A program made the translations under genes and the position numbers. A stretch of 12,336 nt of DNA from Planctomycetaceae bacterium. Its GTDB lineage: Bacteria; Planctomycetota; Planctomycetia; Pirellulales; UBA1268. Position 1 is the stretch's first letter. The number at the start of each line of letters is the position of its first letter. The notes beneath the pieces are model-generated. The model searched no databases and was not told the DNA's origin. It saw nothing but the letters and a program-made list of their open reading frames with translations. Positions 1 through 6,878 of the stretch are shown piece after piece. The stretch lies in contig CANGIH010000025.1 in NCBI GenBank assembly GCA_947453875.1, positions 1 to 12,336 of the forward strand, given 5' to 3'.

Positions 1-26
1 GGTTCTATCCCTGAGGAGAAATCATC

Positions 27-323
27 ATGTCACTAGTATCGCCTGTCCTTGCCGCCACAATGACGATTTGGGAGTTGCTTGGCATAGGCGCTCTTGCAGT
101 CGCCTTGGGTGTCGCCTTCATTTTCGCAGGAGTGCAAAACATCAAGACTCAGACAGCTGAAGAAACAGGGCGTCGGCGATTGGTCAATGATCTCTTCGGC
201 AACAGCAATACATATACAGGCTCGAAAGCGGTGCTCCAGGGGCGGATTAAGGTTGCGTGTGGGGTAATGATGATTGTTTTTGGTGTTGCTTACCCGATCG
301 TGATTCCGTTCTTCGTCAAATAG
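27..323 (+). CDS. small two-helix membrane protein, unknown function
   Basis: I do not recognise this 98-residue protein. A ribosome binding site (GAGGAG) lies about 8 nt before the ATG. Two hydrophobic stretches are visible, at about residues 13-35 (IWELLGIGALAVALGVAFIF region) and about 74-96, the second ending at the C-terminus. Between them is a polar segment of about 35 residues containing a basic GRRR patch. This suggests a small inner-membrane protein with two helices and a short loop. Met12 is an alternative start that would shorten the N-terminus without losing a helix. It sits upstream of two immunity-like genes on the same strand, but 190 bp separates it from the next one, so shared transcription is uncertain. 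No enzymatic motif is seen. Confidence 0.65.
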   Translation: MSLVSPVLAATMTIWELLGIGALAVALGVAFIFAGVQNIKTQTAEETGRRRLVNDLFGNSNTYTGSKAVLQGRIKVACGVMMIVFGVAYPIVIPFFVK

Positions 324-515
324 AATCGTCTCTCGGGGAAGAGGAGCCTGGGTGGGGTCTTGAAGGTGTCCTGAAGCAAGACAGAACAAAGCGATGCAGC
401 AGACTCGCGATAACGCCCGGCGGTGTGGATAATCTGTTGGCTGCGAGCTGCTGATCGTAGCCGTTCTGCTGCCGCGACCGGCTGATCGAAGCATTCCGCT
501 ACGGAGGCGTATTGG

Positions 516-959
516 ATGGACGGGGTGGACGGAATTACCGGTGCGGGTCAACTGCTCCGCGTCTTCGGTTCCTGGCCGTCATTCCATGACGCCGAGGTAC
601 TGTGGCTGCGGCTTGACCGGCTCGCCCGCCGTGAAGGCTGTTACGGGCCGACACTAGAGACGATGGTCCACGCGTTCGAGATGACGAAGGAAGTAGGCGA
701 GGACGGGCACTATGTCTTGCGGCACCACGTCTTGGTCCTCCTAAGGTTCCTCGATGTGGACGAGCTGCGGCTGGAAAGGTTCAACTACCAGAACGCGCTG
801 ATGGGGATCACCTTCAGGGACCTACGGGACCGGCAGATGGAGCGTGTGCGGTGGGCGGTGCACTTTGATTCGGCCTTTGGGGCAGATGCGTCGTTTAAGT
901 GCTTCGCGATCGAGGTGGTCAGCGTCGTCCCGTGTAATAGGGTCGGAGAGCCGATCTAG
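516..959 (+). CDS. Imm50-like immunity protein
   Basis: This 147-residue protein has the hallmark of the Imm50 family near its N-terminus: WPSFHDAEV at about residues 20-28, followed by a short strand (LWLRLDRL), a second strand region (TMVHAFEM) and a third (HVLVLLRFLDVDEL, ELRLERFNYQN). Imm50 proteins are known, mainly from comparative genomics, as immunity proteins of polymorphic-toxin systems, where they are thought to bind and neutralise a cognate toxin domain in the cytoplasm. The ATG at 516 is preceded by GGAGG at 8 nt spacing. The length fits the family. No toxin gene is adjacent, and a DUF7674-like gene follows about 110 bp downstream on the same strand. The assignment is from recalled family features. 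The immunity role here is inference. Confidence 0.7.
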   Translation: MDGVDGITGAGQLLRVFGSWPSFHDAEVLWLRLDRLARREGCYGPTLETMVHAFEMTKEVGEDGHYVLRHHVLVLLRFLDVDELRLERFNYQNALMGITFRDLRDRQMERVRWAVHFDSAFGADASFKCFAIEVVSVVPCNRVGEPI

Positions 960-1000
960 GCCGAACACGAAACGCCCCCAGACGGAGAAAGCTGAAGACG

Positions 1001-1022
1001 CTGGCGCAGATGGGTGCGCCAG
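1001..1022. other. short perfect hairpin between the two immunity-like genes
   Basis: CTGGCGCA (1001-1008) and TGCGCCAG (1015-1022) form an 8-bp perfect stem with a 6-nt loop. There is no T-tract on either strand, so it is not a convincing intrinsic terminator. It lies between the Imm50-like stop and the preferred start of the next gene, and overlaps the more upstream ATG at 1010. Pairing there would hinder use of that start. Confidence 0.3.
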
Positions 1023-1072
1023 TCGCCCCTCGACAGCTGATGCAGTGCGATCCTCATGAGGGCGCGCAACGG

Positions 1073-1507
1073 ATGATCGCGAAGAACGACATGATGCCTT
1101 TGCTACTCGATGTCTGCCCGTCGTTCATGCCGACGTGGGAGTCGTTCCAGGACGAATGGCGGCAGGAGGCCGACGGTCCCCCGCTCTATCTGGTGTTGGC
1201 GGAGTTTGCCCAGCACCTCATCGGGATGGTCGAGCGGGGTGAGAAGGCTGTCCTCGTCGCCGTATTCACCGCCGTCGAGCGGCTGCTCGTGGAGGGTGAT
1301 CCGTACGTCCGAGAGGCGACCGTCGTTGGGCTGCTGGAGAGCCTGCAGAACCTCAACCTGCACCCCAACGGCACCGCCCCTGAGCAGATCCTCCCCTACC
1401 TGGCGCCGGCATCGGCCCGGTGGTGGGAGAAGCTCCAACGTTTTTGGCAGCACGGGGAATTGCTCACTGACGACGACGGGGCAGCACCCGCCGCCGGGGG
1501 CGGATAG
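1073..1507 (+). CDS. DUF7674-like protein
   Basis: About 144 residues from the preferred start. The core matches what I recall of the DUF7674 family: LLLDVCPSF then PTWESFQDEW near the N-terminus, PPLYLVLAEFAQHLIGMVERG in the middle, then a VFTAVERLLVEGDPYVREAT-type helical stretch and LLESLQNLNLH, and near the C-terminus PEQILPYLAPAS followed by RWWEKLQRFW. It looks all-helical and soluble, with no signal peptide or membrane segment. The frame is open further upstream to an ATG at 1010, but residues before MIAKNDMMPLLL look non-homologous, and the ATG at 1073 has GAGGG about 10 nt upstream. ATGs at 1091 and 1094 are also possible. The last dozen residues are Gly/Ala-rich. The biochemical role is unknown. 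Its place after an Imm50-like gene suggests an immunity or antitoxin-like role. The long minus-strand frame across the same bases has no recognisable homology. Confidence 0.65.
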   Translation: MIAKNDMMPLLLDVCPSFMPTWESFQDEWRQEADGPPLYLVLAEFAQHLIGMVERGEKAVLVAVFTAVERLLVEGDPYVREATVVGLLESLQNLNLHPNGTAPEQILPYLAPASARWWEKLQRFWQHGELLTDDDGAAPAAGGG

Positions 1508-1701
1508 TCTGAGCGGCGTCGTGGCTCGAGCGGCCCCGCCGCTGAGCGGGAACGATCGGCGAGCTGAGGCGTTCCGATGGGCCGGGGCACTGGATCGCAG
1601 TCGCCAACGGCACGCGAGCCATCCGCCACCGACCCCGCCAGAGCCGTCGTCCCAGGTGAGGAATAGCCTCTCCGCTGCTGAACCGAAGCCATTTCGAAAA
1701 G

Positions 1702-1756
1702 CGGATGGGGTGGGATTTGAACCCACGAACGACTTTCGCCGTTGCCGGTTTTCAAG
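1702..1756 (-). repeat. distal att-like copy: 3' part of tRNA-Ser
   Basis: These 55 bases are identical to 8800-8854, which is the 3' part of the intact tRNA-Ser(TGA): half of the anticodon loop, the 3' anticodon strand, variable arm, T-arm, 3' acceptor strand and discriminator base. Identity stops abruptly inside the anticodon loop (1757 onward does not resemble a tRNA), and no 5' half is present, so this is a tRNA fragment and not a functional gene. It lies on the same strand as the intact copy and downstream of its 3' end. That is the expected position of the distal attachment-site copy after integration into a tRNA gene. Confidence 0.85.
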
Positions 1757-2029
1757 GTCGGCGAAGGGGTCTACACGACTTCCGGTGCGAAAACCGCCGA
1801 AAACAAAACGCGGACGCTTTCTGGCCTCTGTTCTCCGCGGAACACCCGCAGTCGGCCGCTGCCGCCGAACCGAGACACGCCCGCGCTTTCGAGCAACACC
1901 GAGAACGGTCGCACGACACGTAGCCGACAGGCGTGCCTTGCTCGGCAAGCCGTGACTCGAAACGGCGTGAAGGCTCCCTTCCGGCCAATTCACCCTCCAG
2001 GACCTCGAGCCGATCACTGACAACCACAC
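1757..2029. other. apparently non-coding, possibly decayed DNA
   Basis: This stretch runs from the tRNA fragment to the possible gene fragment. Frames on both strands are open, as expected at high GC, but none has recognisable homology. They are rich in Arg, Ser, Pro and Ala in the way of shadow frames and have no convincing ribosome binding site. It is where an eroded integrase might be looked for, but I cannot see tyrosine-recombinase motifs here. Confidence 0.4.
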
Positions 2030-2226
2030 GGACGAGTCGTGCAGGCCTGTGTCGCCGAGAGGAGTTCCCGGTCGGCATGGAACGCTCGGGCTGCCTTGTC
2101 TCGCTCCTCGGGTGCCAGCGTCTTGCGGGTGCCGAGCCCGGTGAAAGCGAGCCGGACAGGGACACAAGGGGAGCGGAGCCTGTTGGCGGCGGAGCGTTCG
2201 CAGGCTGTGGCCAAAGTCGGCTTCAC
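2030..2226 (-). pseudogene. possible fragment of an unidentified gene
   Basis: On the minus strand a GTG-started frame reads, after about 20 residues, PVRLAFTGLGTRKTLAPEE followed by RDKAARAFHADRELLSATQA, and then loses plausible protein character and stops at about 2014. This piece resembles the N-terminus of a family of uncharacterised proteins I vaguely remember from plasmids and planctomycetes, where it continues into a Lys/His-rich segment. I cannot name the family with certainty. The downstream frames do not continue it convincingly, so if it is real it is a truncated or frameshifted remnant. A chance frame in GC-rich DNA is a real alternative. Confidence 0.25.
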
Positions 2227-2339
2227 AGCCCCGGCGAGGGCGCTAAATTGCTGCCATCGGGCACGGCTTGATCCGAGACAGACCCAGGAGGGGGCATGGC
2301 ACTCGGGAAGCGACGTCGGGAACGGCCGTCTCGCTGTCC

Positions 2340-2370
2340 GTGGAAAAAGTCATCCATGACCTTTTTCCAC
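2340..2370. repeat. near-perfect palindrome with CTTTTTCCAC ends
   Basis: GTGGAAAAAGTCAT (2340-2353) is followed after two bases by ATGACCTTTTTCCAC (2356-2370), its reverse complement with one extra C at 2360. A third copy of CTTTTTCCAC lies at 2437-2446. Either strand of the stem ends in a short T-run inside the stem, not after it, so it is not a standard intrinsic terminator. It may be part of a small interspersed repeat, or a binding site. Confidence 0.55.
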
Positions 2371-2373
2371 TCG

Positions 2374-2412
2374 AGACAACCCTGAAACAACCAAGGTGTT
2401 TCAGGGTTGTCT
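2374..2412. terminator. 16-bp perfect hairpin downstream of the giant gene
   Basis: The bases at 2374-2389 (AGACAACCCTGAAACA) are the exact reverse complement of 2397-2412, with a 7-nt loop. On the minus strand it lies about 135 bp past the stop codon of the LEPR-XLL gene, so it may end that transcript. No long T-run follows directly (TCGAGTGG on the minus strand), so factor-independent termination is uncertain. With the palindrome 4 bp away it could instead be part of a small repeat element. Confidence 0.45.
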
Positions 2413-2544
2413 TCCACCGCATCCGGCGGCGGGGCACTTTTTCCACAGCCTGAGCCCCACGACCAAGACGCGAGACAGATTGCTGACAAAAGGCACGTTG
2501 CCAAACTCCAGCAGGGCTCACCGGAGAGCATTTCGAAGGCCCGG

Positions 2545-5500
2545 TCACAGTACCGTCATCCCGAGGATACCGAGTCTGGAGTTGTTGGGCAGCGTGACGG
2601 ACACGAGCGTCTTGCCAGCAGGAACTCGGTAGGCGTAGCCGTAGACGTAGTTCGTCAGGCTGACGACGTTGCCCACTTGGTTCACCCGCTGCGGTTGCAT
2701 CTGGATGATCGTTTCGCCGACGTTGTTCTGCGGGTTGCACCAGTCGCTGAACGACTGCGTCCAGATCGCCGTCGAGCCGTCGGAGAAGCGGAGTTTCAGT
2801 TGCTGGCTCCCCTGATTGCCGTTCGACCCCGCACCGGCGAGGTAGAGCCATCCGAAAGGTCTGTTCGGCATGTCGATCTGCTGCCCCGTCCCCTTGACGA
2901 AGTTGTTTTGACCGCTGCTCGAGTTCGGCACCGGACCGAAGCTGAAGGTCGCCCCGCTCCAGGCGATCGTGGACTGCAGATTCCCCGAGTAGTAGTAATT
3001 TCCGCTACCGTCGAAGCCCTTTTGGTTGGCCACTTGGGTGCTGCCATTGGCGATGCCCCAGGCGTTGTACGAGCCCGACAGATTCACCGCCGTCGAGTTT
3101 GTCATCTGGAGGTCAAGGAAGCGGACGTTGCTGTTGTTCGGCAGCGTGATGCTGGCGAGCGTTTTGCCAGAGGGGATCGTGTAGCTGTAACCGTAGACGT
3201 AGTTCGTGAACTGCTGCGCGCCGCCAGAGGCTGTGTCACGGTAGTACTGCGTGGAGATGATCGCCTCGTGGCCGTATTTCTGTGGGCTGCCCCAGTCGCT
3301 GAACGACTGCGTCCACGTGACGGTCGAGCCGTCGGTGAAGGTGAGCGTGAGCCTCTGGTTCTGCTGCGAGCCGTTCACCGCCGCCCCGGCGAGATTGAGT
3401 TGCGTATAGGCGCCCTGCGGCACGGCGATCGTCTGGCCCAGCCCTGGAATGCAGTCGGGCTGGGTGGGGCCGCCAAGCTGGAAGTTCACGCCGTTCCAGG
3501 CCAGCGTAGGCGAGGATCCGAGCGCCTCCCAGGAGTAGGCGTAGCCGTTGCCGTCGAAGCCGCCGCCGGAGAAAGCCGTCCCGTCAGCGGCGATTCCGAC
3601 GACCTTGCTCCCGATATCGACCGGATTGCCCTCGGCCCCGATCAGCAGCGACCCCGCGGGGCTCGTGCCGACGAAGTTGGCGGCCGTCACGGTGAAGTAG
3701 GTCGACTGACCCGCCGCGAGGCCGCTGAAGGTGCACGACGGGGAGGTGGTCGTGATCGTCTGGCTGGTTGTTCCCTGGAACACCGTGGCGGTGTAGGAGA
3801 TGATTGGTGAGCCGTTGTTGGGCGGCGCCGTCCAGTTCAGCGTCGTCGTGCCCGGGGCGGGACCGTCGCTCGCGGAGAGATTCTCCGGCGCGGACGGGTT
3901 GCTACAGACCTGCTGGACGAAACTCTCGGTGTTTGGCCCCCCCGATGTCTTCGGCAACGTACGGTAGCTCGTAACCCACGCTGAGCCGTCCTTGCCGGAG
4001 GTGAGTCCCACGGCGCTTTTATTGGTGCCGACGAGGCTGGTGGCCGACTGGGCGGCCCAGGTTCCCCCGTTCCTCACGATCGGCTGGATCGTGTTGCTGT
4101 TCTCGTTGATCACCCAGATCCCGTCCGGGCGCGCGGCCAGCCAGGTGGGACCCGAGCCGACGGCGATCGCCGATTTGGCCGTGGACGTGCCGTTCGAGTT
4201 CGTGACCTGCTGGACGGTGTTGCTTTGGTAGTTCGAAACCCAGACCGATCCACCGGAGCCGGGAGCGAGCCCAAAAGGCATTTTGCCGACGGTGATCGCC
4301 GACTGGGGCGTCCACACCCCGTTGACGCTCGAGATCTGCTGGATAGTGGTACCGGTCGGAAGCGTGGGGAGTTGAATTTTGCCAATTGGCCCCAAATCAA
4401 AAAAAGGGGCAAAAACGTTGATTGTTTCCGTTCCCCATTGGCCGATCGATGCAGCCCATATCGACCCGTCCGAACTTGTGGTCAGTGTATACGCCTGCTG
4501 AGCGAGGGCTATCGGCGGCTGCGCCACCCACGTGCCGTTCATGTTCACGATCTGCCGGACCGCGCTGTTTTCTGTGTCTAAAATGCTGGAAGCGACCCAG
4601 ATCGATCCGTCGAGGCCTGCGGTGATCGCATAGGGCGCAACTGCACCTTTGGAGCTGGTGAAGTCGGTCGCGATCGGCGGCTGTGCCGTCCATACACCAT
4701 TGGCGTTGACGATCTGCTGCACCGCACCGCCGGTCTGGTGGTAGTAAATGTAGATGCCAACCGTCTCGAAGCTTGGGGTACCGCCGAGTGTGACCCAGAT
4801 CGAGCCATCCGAGGCGATGGTGATCATTTGGGGGTGCGGGCCGACGGGGATTGGCGACTGGGCCACCCATGCGCCGTTGACGTTCACGATCTGCTGGATC
4901 GTGCTGCTCCCGTAGTTGGCTACCCAGAGTGAACCATCCGAGCCGGTCGTGGTGCCGAAGGATTGAACGTTCTTGCCGAGTTGTATCAACGCCGCTGCCT
5001 GAAAGGCCGTCGTGGCCACCGGGCCGGCGCCGCCGGCCGTGTTGGGGGTCACTGTGAAGGTGTACTGGCTCGTCGCGCTCAACCCGGTGAACGACATGCT
5101 CGTGGCCGTCGTCGACGAGGTCGTCGTCGAGGTGATGGTTGACGAGTCTTTGTTGATCGAGATGGCGTTCATCGAGACGGTATAGCTCGTGGCGCCAGCC
5201 GCCGGCGGATTCCACGAAAGCAGGAGGCTGCCGACCCCGGTGGCCGCGACGGCGAGGTTTTGCACCGCCTCGGGCACGGCGGCCGCCGTCAGCGTAGCGG
5301 TGGTCGACCGGCCAAATTGCGGCTGCAGCACCGTGAACGTGCCGAAAAGCCCACGGTCTGCACCGAAGTCGCGATAGGTCACATCGAGGCGGAACTGGCT
5401 GGCGGCAACTCCCACGACCCGCTCAACCTGGACGCGATTGTCAGCCCCGACCGAATAGTCCACATTGATCGTCCGGTTGCGGAAATTGACCAACTCCGGC

Positions 5501-6117
5501 AACGTCACTTTCAAGGCCAGAGTGCCGCGGTTGAGGACGCCGTCGTACATGCCCTGAATGCCCCCGCCGTAGCTCCCTGCGACGATCGACCCCTTGTACG
5601 TGTCGGTGGCCGGCGACGCAGGCGTGATCACGCCGGAATCGAGCGACTCGATCCAGATCTTCTTGCTGGACTGTGCCTTAGGATTTCCGGCGACCGCCGC
5701 AGTCATGCTCACGGGCACGAACTGGTCTCCGTCACGGCTGCCGTCCTGAAACGAAACGAACGAAATTGACTGCGGCTGATTCCAGTTGGCCGGCGTGAAT
5801 CGCAACGGCGTGGAGGGCACGCCCACTTCGAGCGGCGTGAGGCTCTTGAACGTCACGGTGATCGCGCTGTCGGGCCTCCGTGTGAGCCGGACGCTCGCGG
5901 CGAGTTCGGTGCCCTCGGCTACCCCTTCCGTCGCCCCGGGAGCCAGCAGGCTGTGGCTGTTGTCGCCCAACACCGATACGAGCGTGCTGAGCAGGCCTGT
6001 CGCGAGCGCCAGCCGCGGCTCGAGCGACTCGAGCTTCAGCCCCCGTTCTCGGCGACGGCGGGCCGCCTTGCGGGAGCCGCTGGCCAAAGCTGTGGAAAAC
6101 CGAGGGGAGGTAGCCAT
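2545..6117 (-). CDS. giant LEPR-XLL surface protein with Fn3 and propeller repeats
   Basis: This 1190-residue protein is probably secreted or surface-anchored. A basic stretch (KAARRRRERG, 17-26) precedes SLEPRLAL (31-38), the LEPR-XLL motif typical of very large exported planctomycete proteins. Residues 65-160 look Calx-beta-like (RFTPANWNQPQSISFVSF). A first fibronectin type III domain spans about 281-372. Seven repeats follow (376-738), each with DGSxWV then IQQIVNxNGxW. Their key tryptophans are 398, 441, 507, 554, 626, 668 and 714, suggesting a seven-bladed beta-propeller like the streptogramin-lyase (Vgb) fold. A second Fn3 is at 741-825. The C-terminus holds two copies of a beta-sandwich-like domain of about 175 residues (832-1006, 1009-1190) sharing WTQSFSDW and NYVYGY. 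The open frame extends upstream to 6264, but the ATG at 6117 has GAGAG at good spacing and places the basic and LEPR motifs near the N-terminus. Adhesion or polysaccharide binding is a reasonable guess. No catalytic site is seen. Confidence 0.85.
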   Translation of the reverse strand: MATSPRFSTALASGSRKAARRRRERGLKLESLEPRLALATGLLSTLVSVLGDNSHSLLAPGATEGVAEGTELAASVRLTRRPDSAITVTFKSLTPLEVGVPSTPLRFTPANWNQPQSISFVSFQDGSRDGDQFVPVSMTAAVAGNPKAQSSKKIWIESLDSGVITPASPATDTYKGSIVAGSYGGGIQGMYDGVLNRGTLALKVTLPELVNFRNRTINVDYSVGADNRVQVERVVGVAASQFRLDVTYRDFGADRGLFGTFTVLQPQFGRSTTATLTAAAVPEAVQNLAVAATGVGSLLLSWNPPAAGATSYTVSMNAISINKDSSTITSTTTSSTTATSMSFTGLSATSQYTFTVTPNTAGGAGPVATTAFQAAALIQLGKNVQSFGTTTGSDGSLWVANYGSSTIQQIVNVNGAWVAQSPIPVGPHPQMITIASDGSIWVTLGGTPSFETVGIYIYYHQTGGAVQQIVNANGVWTAQPPIATDFTSSKGAVAPYAITAGLDGSIWVASSILDTENSAVRQIVNMNGTWVAQPPIALAQQAYTLTTSSDGSIWAASIGQWGTETINVFAPFFDLGPIGKIQLPTLPTGTTIQQISSVNGVWTPQSAITVGKMPFGLAPGSGGSVWVSNYQSNTVQQVTNSNGTSTAKSAIAVGSGPTWLAARPDGIWVINENSNTIQPIVRNGGTWAAQSATSLVGTNKSAVGLTSGKDGSAWVTSYRTLPKTSGGPNTESFVQQVCSNPSAPENLSASDGPAPGTTTLNWTAPPNNGSPIISYTATVFQGTTSQTITTTSPSCTFSGLAAGQSTYFTVTAANFVGTSPAGSLLIGAEGNPVDIGSKVVGIAADGTAFSGGGFDGNGYAYSWEALGSSPTLAWNGVNFQLGGPTQPDCIPGLGQTIAVPQGAYTQLNLAGAAVNGSQQNQRLTLTFTDGSTVTWTQSFSDWGSPQKYGHEAIISTQYYRDTASGGAQQFTNYVYGYSYTIPSGKTLASITLPNNSNVRFLDLQMTNSTAVNLSGSYNAWGIANGSTQVANQKGFDGSGNYYYSGNLQSTIAWSGATFSFGPVPNSSSGQNNFVKGTGQQIDMPNRPFGWLYLAGAGSNGNQGSQQLKLRFSDGSTAIWTQSFSDWCNPQNNVGETIIQMQPQRVNQVGNVVSLTNYVYGYAYRVPAGKTLVSVTLPNNSRLGILGMTVL

Positions 6118-6143
6118 AAAGAATTCTCTCGTCGAAAAAAGTA

Positions 6144-6171
6144 AGAATAAAATTGTTCGCGGGCGGGCCAA
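6144..6171 (-). promoter_or_regulatory. candidate sigma-70-type promoter of the LEPR-XLL gene
   Basis: On the minus strand TTGGCC (6171-6166) and TATTCT (6149-6144) are separated by 16 bp, in an AT-rich patch that stands out from the GC-rich surroundings. Transcription would begin near 6137, leaving a leader of about 20 nt that contains the GAGAG ribosome binding site and supporting the ATG at 6117 over upstream starts. The match is only moderate. Confidence 0.35.
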
Positions 6172-6263
6172 GAAGTCCGACCGATCCGATACCGGAAAGA
6201 CCAAAGGGGATTGGACGAATAGGCTCTCACAAAATCTCGCTCGGCACGTCATTTGAGCACGCA

Positions 6264-6292
6264 CCCTTCATGGTCTCGTGACCCATGAAGGG
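6264..6292. other. 10-bp perfect hairpin
   Basis: CCCTTCATGG (6264-6273) and CCATGAAGGG (6283-6292) form a perfect stem with a 9-nt loop. No T-run follows on either strand. It sits between the promoter region of the giant gene and the left edge of the decayed transposase. It could be a remnant of an insertion-sequence end, a weak terminator or an operator. Confidence 0.35.
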
Positions 6293-6300
6293 AGCCAGGC

Positions 6301-6878
6301 TGGCAGGCGCTCGAATGCCGGATGCGTTCTTCTTGGAGTTTGGAGGGTCTCTTGCCACCCGAGGAGCCGGTAGGTTCTGAAGGTGGACGCCCTCAGGGTC
6401 CTCACCGGACCGTGGTCAGGGGGCTGTGGTACGTGCTGGTCACCGGTTGCCGCGGGGAGGACTGCCGCTCGAACTCGGCTGTTCGGGTCACACCGCTCAC
6501 CGGCGGCTGCGGCCGTGGAACGAGGCCGGAGTGTGGGATGAAATCCACATGCACTTTCTCGCACTGCTCCGCAGGGCGGTCGCCGACTTCCCACACGTCC
6601 CGGGCAAGCGAGGCAGGCATCGCAGTCACCCAGACGAACTCCTCGCGGATTACGGGAACCGCGAAGCCCTGCGTGCGAAGGGCATCGAGCCGGTCATCGC
6701 TCGTCGCGGAGAGGATCAGCGAAAGTCTCGGACGGATCCGGTGGGTAGTCGAGCTGACGATCAGTTGGTTCAATGGATTCCGCCGCATTCATGTCAGATT
6801 CGACCGATCCATTCCCATTCAGCAGGCTTGGAATGAGATCGCCGCAGCCATTGCCATTATCTGTTTCCGCGTAGCACC
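6301..6878 (+). pseudogene. decayed IS5-family transposase
   Basis: Pieces of an IS5-family DDE transposase appear in order but in different frames. The N-terminal part reads LLPPEEPVGSEGGRPQGPHR then VVRGLWYVLVTGC (frame starting 6301). After a frameshift near 6455 it continues LPLELGCSGHTAHRRLR and PWNEAGVWDEIH. The centre, where the first two catalytic aspartates should be, is missing: the text jumps from about ALLRRA to PGKRGRHRSHPDELLADYG and RAKGIEPVIARRGED. A second frameshift near 6715 leads to the C-terminal LGRIRWVVELTISWFNGFRR with the catalytic glutamate region, ending near ICFRVA. The original protein would be about 250-270 residues, and the remnant encodes under 200. There is no usable start codon and no clear terminal inverted repeats. 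It cannot be functional. It marks an old insertion in the island. Confidence 0.8.

Noticed and set aside
1702..1790. A second complete tRNA-Ser gene
   Set aside because: Only the 3' 55 bases match. From 1757 on no 5' anticodon strand, D-arm or 5' acceptor strand can be found, so it is a fragment.
1110..1955. A 281-codon open frame on the plus strand in another phase of the DUF7674-like gene
   Set aside because: It is Ser/Arg/Pro-rich without protein character, includes the tRNA fragment in translation, and is displaced by the recognised frame.
1103..2167. A 354-codon open frame on the minus strand crossing the DUF7674-like gene and the tRNA fragment
   Set aside because: It overlaps a gene with family similarity, reads through tRNA-derived sequence (the typical GSNPTPSA translation of a tRNA 3' end), and has no homology of its own.
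2407..3810. A 467-codon open frame on the plus strand opposite the 3' end of the giant gene
   Set aside because: The minus-strand frame has coherent domains (Fn3, tandem repeats). The plus-strand product is Arg/Val/Ala-rich with no homology, as expected of an antisense shadow in GC-rich DNA.
6117..6264. An N-terminal extension of the giant protein starting at 6264 with a hydrophobic segment (ILFLLFS) resembling a signal peptide
   Set aside because: A promoter-like pair lies inside this stretch and the ATG at 6117 has a ribosome binding site and puts the basic region and LEPR motif at the usual distance from the N-terminus, so the extension is more likely leader DNA.
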